From positions 22,562,465-22,626,464 of the forward strand of contig CAMZMU010000055.1 in NCBI GenBank assembly GCA_947311845.1: a stretch of 64,000 bases of DNA, written 5' to 3'. Both the position numbers and the translations under genes were made by a program. Positions within the stretch are counted from its first letter, which is position 1; every line of letters starts with the position of its first letter. Source of the DNA: Poa pratensis (taxonomy: Eukaryota > Streptophyta > Magnoliopsida > Poales > Poaceae). Below, piece after piece: positions 56,401 through 64,000 of the stretch. The notes beneath the pieces are model-generated. The model was not told the DNA's origin. It worked only from the letters and a program-made list of their open reading frames with translations, and made no database searches.

Positions 56401-57363
56401 GAACATGACCTTTAGAGTCTTGCTCCTCAAGAGTACCACCATATCAATAGTAAAATGGACATCAAAGTTCATCTTATTAAGTGCACGAACGGACATAAGA
56501 TTGTAACCGAGGGACTCGACAAGCATGACATTTACAAGGGTGATATCCTTTGCAACTACCACCTTGCCGAGACCCTTTACCTCCGCTTTTGATTTATCAC
56601 CATAGGAGACGGATGCTTGATTTATATTTGGTCCCAACTCCGTCATGATCTCCTTGCTTCCGGTCATATGACTAGTGCATCCACTATCAACCACCCATTT
56701 AGACCCACCGGAAGCATAGTCCTACAAGAAATCATTGCTTGGTTTTAGGTACCCATCTTGCAATGGGTCCTCTTTGGTTAGCAACAAGTCTTTGGGACCC
56801 AAATAGCATGAGCAACATAACCATCATAAGGTCCAACATATTTTGCATAAACATCACCATAATAATCAACATATAGAATGTAGTGTGGGTTAGCATCTCC
56901 CGCAAAGTCACTACGAGTGGTCTTGCCCCTAGTGGCATTCCCACTCGCAATGGGAGTCTTGGTTTGTGCGGGCTTGGCCTGTTGTTGCTCTTCTTCTTTG
57001 CCTTGGCTACATAACCAAGACCCTCCTTCCCTTTGTGTTGCTTTTGCTCAACAACATGAGCAACAACCTTTTCTTTACCTTTGGGAATTGAGGTCTTGGC
57101 ACTAGTGGCCTTGGCAAGCTCAACCTTCAACCTAGCATTTTCCTCAATAACATTTGCATGATCACGAAAGAGTAGAAGTGCTAGGTGAGTTAGATTTAGA
57201 AAGTTGAGTTTGAAGTTGCTCATGAGACTTGACTAGAAGAGAGTGAGTACTTTCCAAGGCCTTGTGAGCCTTGTCAAGTTTCTCCATATCCCAAGAAGTC
57301 TAGCATTAGCAATCACAAATTCAGCTTTCTCCTTTTTAATCACTTTATATTTAGCAAAGACAT
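53418..57363 (-). pseudogene. Copia gag-pol remnant
   Basis: Visible pieces: a gag fragment (VFAKYKVIKKEKAEFVIANA near 57365-57300, then LKVELAKATSAKTSIPKGKE); protease DSGCTSHMTG (about 56690); integrase zinc finger LWHRRLSHVN..CRACVEGK (56320-56160) and LLHVDLFG; reverse transcriptase [20 protein letters not shown] (54740) with FICQLYVDDIIFG (about 54300); RNase H VSWSSKKQNCISLSTTEAEY (53800) ending at 53418. Many frame changes separate the pieces, several at short homopolymers (54364-54366, 54432-54436, 54476-54477). It is non-functional as read. Confidence 0.85.
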
Positions 57364-57931
57364 TGTTGGGGATATCATAACCCGGTAGGCCCATGAAGAA
57401 GAAAGCATGACCCGCCAAGCAGGAGGCCAGGCGAGGCTTGCTAACCATCACCATGGGTCGGGTTACACTAATAAGCCGGAGAGCTTGTCGGTAACCCGGC
57501 CAGTACAAGGAAGGTTCCAAAAGACCCGGAGGCGGTATGCGCTACGGAGTCCAAGACTTGGAGTACACGCAATACTAGAGGAGATAGAGTAGGACTCCTA
57601 GTACGGGTGTAATCCGGCTTTACCTTGTACACGACCAGGAGACCCAGCAGCCTTTATAAGCCGGCTCCTAGGTCATAGAGAGCTAAGCTGAAAGTTAGTC
57701 GTGATACCCTTGTAACCTAGACTTGTAACTCGGCGATATCAGAGCCTGGGTTACGATATCCACATATCAATACAGACAAGCAGGAAGTAGGTCTTTATCT
57801 CCTATGGAGAGGCTGAACCTGGGTAAATCCTTTTTCCCCGTAGAGCGTGACAATCTTCTGTACACCAGAGCCGCCGTAACCCCCAACTCAAGTTACCCCT
57901 TGGTAACATCTGCCGTGACAACCCCACGACA
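57364..57931 (+). repeat. 5' LTR of the gypsy element (568 bp)
   Basis: Starts TGTTGGGGATATCATAACCC and ends CCCCACGACA, directly followed by G and the primer-binding site. A TATA-like CCTTTATAAGCC lies at about 57650. AACCCGG / CCGGGTT-type motifs recur through the LTR and the element. Confidence 0.85.
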
Positions 57932-57932
57932 G

Positions 57933-57950
57933 TTGGCGCCCACCGTGGGG
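57933..57950 (+). promoter_or_regulatory. tRNA primer-binding site of the gypsy element
   Basis: TTGGCGCCCACCGTGGGGC, starting one base after the LTR, is the tRNA-complementary site used to start minus-strand DNA in many grass gypsy elements. Confidence 0.8.
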
Positions 57951-57995
57951 CCGGAGCCTAAAGGTGCTTACATCACGGGAGAAGCTCTACGCGGC

Positions 57996-60900
57996 ATGCT
58001 GAAACTCGCCATCGGCGAGATCACCATCAACTCACAAGGAGAACGCATCGTCGACGATTTCGGGTGGAGCTCGGAGTCAGATCAGATCGAGACCGGCGAC
58101 GTCATCCCCATAGGCCGGATCAACGTCTTCGTAGGCATGGTGCACGCCATGAGACTCGGCATGGAGGAAAGCATGTACGAGTCTGTGTCAGGAGCTGCTA
58201 CCATCGTCCAATCAGATGGAGAAGAGTCAGTAGGCACCGCGGAGGTCGATTTTCCAGTCATCATGCAGGAGGCCCAGCCAGAGGAGTCGGCATGGGCGCC
58301 GCGTGACGTGATCGATGAGGACGCAGAATCAATCTTGGAGTTGTTCGAGGATCGCTATGGGTATGGAATAGAAGAAGAGGAATACGAGTCATCCCCAGGT
58401 CCGGTTCGGCGGGTTGGAGTTTATACGGCACCCGCCACGAATCTTGACCCGGCTTCAATCTCAGCGGCTGCGGCGGCAATGGCAGAGGCATTGGCACAGA
58501 ATCAGCAACAGCAGCAACAACCACCGCCACAAAACCAACTCATGATTTATAACCCGCCGCAGGCCGGGGTTGATGGAGAGAGAGCATCAGTTTCATTGGA
58601 AAGCGAAACCACAACACGTCACATGAATCAGTTTGGGTTCCTGATGAATAGATCAGCTGGAGAGGGAACATCCAATGTGCCACCTCACCCGGCGCTTTTC
58701 AGTAATAACTTAGTGTTGGATCCTACAGTACTTGGAGCGGTGGTAACCCCGGAGAACGCCGCAATCCGGGCTGGGGAGCTGGACACCGCACGCCATGCCT
58801 TGGAGCAACATCGGCGAGAGTTTGCAGCAGAGAAGGAGCAGATGATAGCCAAGCAGCGTCTGTTGGACGAGCAGGAAAGCCGCCTCCGTCACAACACGAG
58901 CGCCATGGAGAATCGCCAGAACAATGTAACCCGGGTGCAGCAGGGAAGGCATCAAACCCGGCTTCCACTTCAAGGTGAGACGTTAAATCCAACAACTTTG
59001 TTTATCACACCAAGCGATCAACCTATCAGGACGGTACAAGAGGTTCCAGCAGCTAGAGCCGGCACAGGATTTGCAGGAGGAACATTACCCGGCAATATTG
59101 CCGGGTCAGCTAGGCCGCCTACCGGAGGAGCCGGAGGCAACACTGGAGCTATGCCACCACCTCCACCCAGATGTCACACGCCGCCGGGTCATTACAACAA
59201 TCCTACAGATAATGTGTATGCAGCTACTTTGGCACTTGATCGTATTCCATTAGGATATTCACCACGAGAAGTTGAGACCCGGTGAGCTATTGAGATGTTA
59301 CGTACAGCTGTGGTTCAGCAAGTAAACTATCCAGATAACAGGAGTGGTCTACATGGGACACCATACAACAACCGTTCGAGGAGCCGACAGGGAGAGAGTC
59401 CGAGGCAGCACGAGACTAGTTCTGCAAGACGGAGGGCAGAGCAGGCAAATCAGCAGCCACCGCCGCCACCGCCCAGACAGGCCGCTCCCGTCGCCTCAGC
59501 TACATAAGCCATTGTTGATAGTTCGAGAGTGAGACATGCAGCAAACTCCGCGGCACGCGCCGGAGGATCCGGCGTAGTACCGGCGGTCGCAGCAGCAGCA
59601 GCAGTAAGTTCACTAGGACCATTGGGAAGGCCGGGTCAGGTCGCTCCCACAGTGGTTTTGGCCGGCCCAAAGTGTTTGTCAGATCACATTAGAGCAGAGC
59701 CTTACCCGGAAAAGTTTAAAGAGCCAAGCAAAATTTCAAATTATGACCCCAGTATGGAGCCAGAAGCTTGGTTGAGCAGTTATGAGATGGCAATGTGTAT
59801 TCGCAATGCCTCAGTAAATATTCAGGCCAAATTTATGTATCTTATGATGATAGATGGAGCAGCAAAGTTATGGTTTAACACTTTACCACAGAAGTCTATC
59901 AATTCATGGAGTGAGTTGAAGGCGGCTTTCATCAAAAAAATTCAGGGAACATGCAAGCGTCTTTACACACTTGAGGATCTGGATCGATGCATTCAGAAGA
60001 AGGGCGAGTCTGCCTGCAAGTGGGTGAGCCAGGTCACGGAGATCCTCCACTCATCCACAGATATCAATCCTAGAAGTGCGCTACAATCAATGGAGAAAAC
60101 TTGCAGATATGATCCTTTGGTGCAGAAATTAGGTCGCATTAAGAATAGCGGTCGGGTTTCAGAAATTACTATTGGGGAAATAATGGAGGCATGCAACAAG
60201 CATGCCTCCACAGATAAAACCAGAGATGACGAGGAGGATAAGGGGAAAGGCCCCATGAACAACGCAGGGAAGAACAACAATGGTGGTGGACAGAACAATA
60301 ACAACAACAACAATGGCAATAAGCGATCGTATGGTGAGGGAAACTCGGATTTGGTCGCCAATACCAACGCCGGGTTCCAAAAACCCAGGAGAGATGATGA
60401 TTATCGAGGCAACAATGGAAATTACAATGGTAACAACAATTTTCAAGGCTCGCCACGCCCTACAAATCTGATTGAGGCTTTCAGAATGCCCTGCCCTCGT
60501 CATAGCAAGATGGGTAAGCCGGCCAATCACTCCTTGGAGCAGTGTGTGGACTTGTAGAGGTGGAAAAACGAGGAAATTCAGAGGGCGTTGCACGGCGGCG
60601 GTCGTGGAGGAGGACCCGGCCAGGGAGGTAACCCGGAAAATAGGCCACCTCCACCCGAAAACGCCAGATCCGGCAACGGTGCAGATAATCAGAATAGAGA
60701 GGATCAAGGTGGTTTCCAGCAAAATCCAAAGCAACTTGGCCAGTATCACGTCCATACCACCAATGCATCAAGGAGGGAGAGGAAATTAGTCAAGCATTCC
60801 GTAAATGCAGTATCAGCAACAGGTCCAAGGTATTTGAAGTGGTCAGAATATCCAGTCACGTGGAGCAGAGCGGATCACCCGCCTCTTGTCGAAAACCCGG

Positions 60901-63900
60901 GTCTCCTTGCCTTGGTGGTAGCACCACAGGTGGGAGGCTTTGTGTTACACAAAGTGCTCATGGATGGAGGAAGCAGCATCAACATCCTGTACTATGAAAC
61001 TTTTCTGCGTATGGGTCTCAGAGATTCACAGTTGCAGCCTACCAGCACAATCTTTCATGGAATAGTCCCGGGAAAATCAACAAGGCCGGAAGGAAAAATT
61101 ACACTTGAAGTTGCTTTTGGCGAGTCCAAGGACAACTATCATTCTGAGATGATTTCGTTCGAGGTGGTGAAGTTACAGAGTCCATATCATGCATTATTTG
61201 GCAGACCCGCCTTTGCTAGATTCATGGCAAGGCCGTGTTATGTGTACCTACAACTGAAAATACCGGGTCCCAAGGGGATCATTACTGTTCATGGAAGCCG
61301 GGAGATGGCTGCACAGTGTGATGATGGAGATGCCGCCTTAGCTAAGCAGGCTTGTGCAGAAGAGGAGCTTAAGTTTTACAAGTCTAGGGTAGACCCGAAA
61401 GATCGCACGGTGTTAAAGAGACCAACTACTGAGGAGAAAACAAAGTTTAAGTTGGCCCAGGACACAAAGATGGTTGATTTCACACCCGGCGATTCTTCCA
61501 AGCAGTTTGCCATAGGGGCAAACTTATCTGATAAATAGGAAAGCACGCTCATCGACTTCATCCGTGAGAATAGGGACATCTTTGCATGGACACCTAGTGA
61601 CATGCCTGGAGTACCTACTGAACTCGCTGAGCATAGCTTACATGTTGATCCCAAAGCCAGACCTGTGAAGCAAGGTTTACGCAGATTGAATGAGAAAAGG
61701 AGAAAGATAGTCGGAGAGGAGTTAGCCCGACTTTTGGCAGCCGGCTTTATCATAGAAATTTATCACCCAAAGTGGTTGGCTAACCAGGTGTTAGTCAAGA
61801 AAAAAAATAGAGAGTGGCGTATGTGCATAGATTATACCAGTTTCAACAAGGTATGTCCTAAGGATCCGTTTGCTTTACCACGCATTGACCAGATTATCGA
61901 TGCTATTTTTGGCAGCGAGCTCTTGTGTTTTCTAGATGCATATTCAGGCTATCATCAGATCAAGCTCAAAGAGGAGGATTGGGAGAAAACTGCATTCATA
62001 ACCCCCTTTGGGGTTTACTGTTATAAAACCATGACTTTTGGACTAAAAAATGCTGGAGCAACTTATCAAAGGTGTGCCCAGAATTGCTTCCATGATCAGA
62101 TTGGACGCAATGTCCACGCTTATGTTGATGATGTTGTTATCAAGTCAGAGAAATCTGGGTCACTTATTGATGACCCGAGGGGAACTTTTGCTAATTTGCA
62201 GAGATATGACATGAAGCTTAACCTGACCAAGTGTGTATTTGGGGTTCCAGCCGGAAAGCTCCTTGGTTTCATTGTATCTGAACGTGGAATCGAAGCAAAC
62301 CCGGAAAAATCAGTGCCATACATAGGTTGAAGAAGCCAGAAGAGTTGAAAGATGTCCAGAAGATCACGGGTTGCATCGCAGCCCTGAGCCGGTTCATTGC
62401 GAGGTTAGGAGAGAAAGCCATACCTTTGTACTGGCTCTTGAAGAAAACATATCACTTTGTGTGGGATAAGGAAGCAGATGATGCGTTTGAACTTTTGAAG
62501 AAGACGCTCACAGAGGCGCCAGTTTTGGCGGCTCCCCTGCCAAAGGAGCCAATGTTACTATATGTTGCTGCGGGGCCACGAGCTGCCAATGCTGTGGTTG
62601 TGGTAGAGCGCAAGGAAGAAGGAAAAGAATACCCGGTCTAGAGGTCGGTTTACGATGTCAGCGAGGTCTTAACCAAGTCAAAACAGCGATATCCACATTG
62701 GCAGAAGCTAGTTTTTGGAGTTTTCATGGCAAGCCAAAAATTGAAGCATTATTTCCAGGAACATCCAATCACAGTGGTGAGCTCAGTTCCGCTGGCAGAA
62801 ATTATCATTAATACAGAGGCCACTGGGCGCATCGCCAAGTGGGCAATTGAGATGGGGCCATATCACATTGATTATGCACCCCGCAATGCTATCAAGTCAC
62901 AAGCCCTTGCAGATTTTCTTAACGATTGGACAGAGAGTAACGCGCCTCCTGCTACCCCAAGCACCAAATCTTGGGTTATGCACTTTGACGGGTCTAAACA
63001 GCTTGAGGGCTTAGGAGCCGGTGTTGTTCTCACCTCACCCAAAGGCGATAAACTGAGTTATGTTTTACAAATTCACTTCGATTGCTCCAACAATGTGGCT
63101 GAGTACGAAGCCCTGTTACATGGTTTCTGTATAGCAAAGGAGATGAACATCAAACGTATTTTATGCTTGGGAGACTCTGATCTCGTCTCCCAGCAAGTAT
63201 CAGGAACATGGGATAGGAAAGACGCCAATATGGCGGCTTACAGGAGAGAGGTGGACAAGGTAGCCGGGTTCTTTTCTGGCTATCAGGTGGATCACATTGA
63301 CCACAGAAAGAACGAAGCCGCGGATGCTCTGTCAAGACTCGGCTCTCGACGAGAGCCGGTTCCACCTAACATTTTCTTAGCTGAGTTGTGGAGTCCATCA
63401 GTCAAGATTCCCACAGAGGAAGATCTTGCTTATCCAGACCCGGATTCTGAGGAGTTAGTAGCAGCCTTACACGCAATCCTAGAATGGACTGAGCCATATT
63501 TGGCGTATCTTTTGCGTGGAGAGCTGCCGAGTCAGGAGATCATAGCCCGACAAATTGTGCGCCGGGCCAAGGCATATGTGGTTATAGAAGGCGAGTTATT
63601 CAAGCGAAGCACGTCATGAGTTTTTCCGCGGTGCGTTTCACTAGAAGAAGGCCGAATTTTTTTGACAGAGGTACATGAGGGAGACTGTGGGCATCATGCA
63701 TCAACCCGGTCTTTGGTGGCAAAAGCCTTCAGACACGGATTTTTCTGGCTCACAGCGTTGGCAGATGCAGAGCGTATGGTGAAAAGATGTGATGGATGTC
63801 AGAGATATGCCAGGCAAGCACATGTGCCGACTCAGGAGTTAAGAACCATACCTTTGGCATGGCCTTTCGTAGTTTGGGGTCTTGATATGGTGGGACCCTT

Positions 63901-64000
63901 CCAGATGTCCCCTTGCAAGAAAACCCACCTCCTAGTTGCTATTGATAAATTTACCAAATGGGTTGAGGTTATGTCACTCACAAATTGTGAGGCAGCTACA
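57996..64000 (+). pseudogene. Gypsy gag-pol polyprotein frame, interrupted by stops
   Basis: From the first ATG after the primer site (57996) one frame covers gag (helical EALAQNQQQQQQ region; capsid EPEAWLSSYEMAM and AAKLWFNTLPQKSINSW; NNNGGGQNNNN-rich tail), protease (VLMDGGSSINILY, 60955-60995), and reverse transcriptase (CIDYTSFNKVCPKDPFALPR; FLDAYSGYHQIKL; YVDDVVIKS at about 62120). RNase H, plant RNase H and the integrase finger (CDGCQRYA) with WGLDMVGPF follow after a shift at the A run 62305-62309. In-frame stops at 59283 (TGA), 59505 (TAA), 60555 (TAG), 61536 (TAG), 62639 (TAG) and 63617 (TGA) disable it. No CCHC knuckle was located with certainty. Confidence 0.88.

Larger units (their letters stand above)
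49023..57363 (-). mobile_element. Ty1/copia retrotransposon, SIRE/Maximus-like, 5' part displaced beyond the window
   Basis: Minus strand, in transcription order from 57363 down: gag remnant, protease, integrase, reverse transcriptase, RNase H, a long 3' region with an extra spliced ORF, and the 3' LTR (49023-50220). Protease-integrase-RT-RNase H order defines copia. The extra ORF, long 3' region and repeated GGGGGAG polypurine tracts (50718-50730, 53348-53359, 50311-50319) suggest the SIRE/Maximus lineage. A gypsy element inserted at 57364 separates it from its 5' LTR. The flank at the 3' LTR is GTAAG (49018-49022); its partner is outside the window. Confidence 0.85.
57364..64000 (+). mobile_element. 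Ty3/gypsy retrotransposon, Tat-like, nested in the copia element; 3' part outside window
   Basis: A 5' LTR, tRNA primer-binding site, gag, protease, reverse transcriptase, RNase H, a second (plant-type) RNase H and the start of integrase are present in that order on the plus strand; RT before integrase defines gypsy. The second RNase H (VMHFDGSKQLEGLGAGVV) and the PBS type suggest the Tat lineage. It sits in the copia gag; the left flank GACAT (57359-57363) is the expected 5-bp target copy. Confidence 0.88.

Overview
The window is nuclear DNA of a flowering plant, almost certainly a grass (Poaceae). The intron-rich genes, the steep 5' to 3' GC fall in the PPR and stress-protein genes, and the dense mix of Stowaway, hAT, Mutator, Harbinger, CACTA, SINE, LINE, Ty1/copia and Ty3/gypsy elements all point that way. 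The abundant uncharacterised retroelement proteins suggest, but do not prove, a pooid grass.

Layout of host genes: a CNGC2/4-like cyclic-nucleotide-gated channel (minus, 3' end cut by the window start), a small secreted LysM protein (7.1-7.5 kb, minus), an intronless PPR protein (16.6-18.6 kb, plus), a DGK5/6-type diacylglycerol kinase (21.0-25.3 kb, minus, 12 coding exons), an SNM1/Apollo-type metallo-beta-lactamase nuclease (32.6-35.0 kb, minus), a PHOS32-like universal stress protein (42.0-42.7 kb, minus, last exon not found), mitochondrial frataxin (45.8-47.8 kb, plus, 5 exons, intact) and a wrecked EF-hand gene (48.6-49.0 kb, minus). They are unrelated single genes; no cluster or operon-like logic is visible.

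Layout of mobile DNA: a decayed CACTA end (to 6137), a foldback Mutator-type MITE (6511-6935), and a 6.64-kb Mutator-like element (7798-14437) with identical 10-bp target duplications. The Mutator-like element carries two related gene-like copies and a 327-bp near-identical tandem array. Then come LINE/SINE insertions around 14.6-16.3 and 28.0-28.3 kb, a Harbinger-type element carrying a long ORF (28335-29756), a second Harbinger-type element with a SANT/NAM-associated ORF1 protein (36.5-39.0 kb), and many small MITEs, one inside a frataxin intron. From 49023 to the end lies a nested pair: a SIRE/Maximus-like copia element on the minus strand, with an extra spliced ORF after pol, interrupted at 57364 by a Tat-like gypsy element on the plus strand that runs off the window.

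A cross-cutting observation matters for reading this annotation. Conserved frames in several unrelated genes and transposons are broken by single-base changes, nearly all of them contractions of short homopolymers (for example 1235, 22749, 25245, 42471, 42499, 62305). This looks more like homopolymer error in the assembly than biological decay, so the host genes with such breaks are annotated as genes, not pseudogenes. No CRISPR, rRNA or intact tRNA gene was seen. I did not find a clearly new biological system. The best candidates for follow-up are the Mutator-like element's cargo, the spliced extra ORF of the copia element, and the Harbinger-borne ORF.
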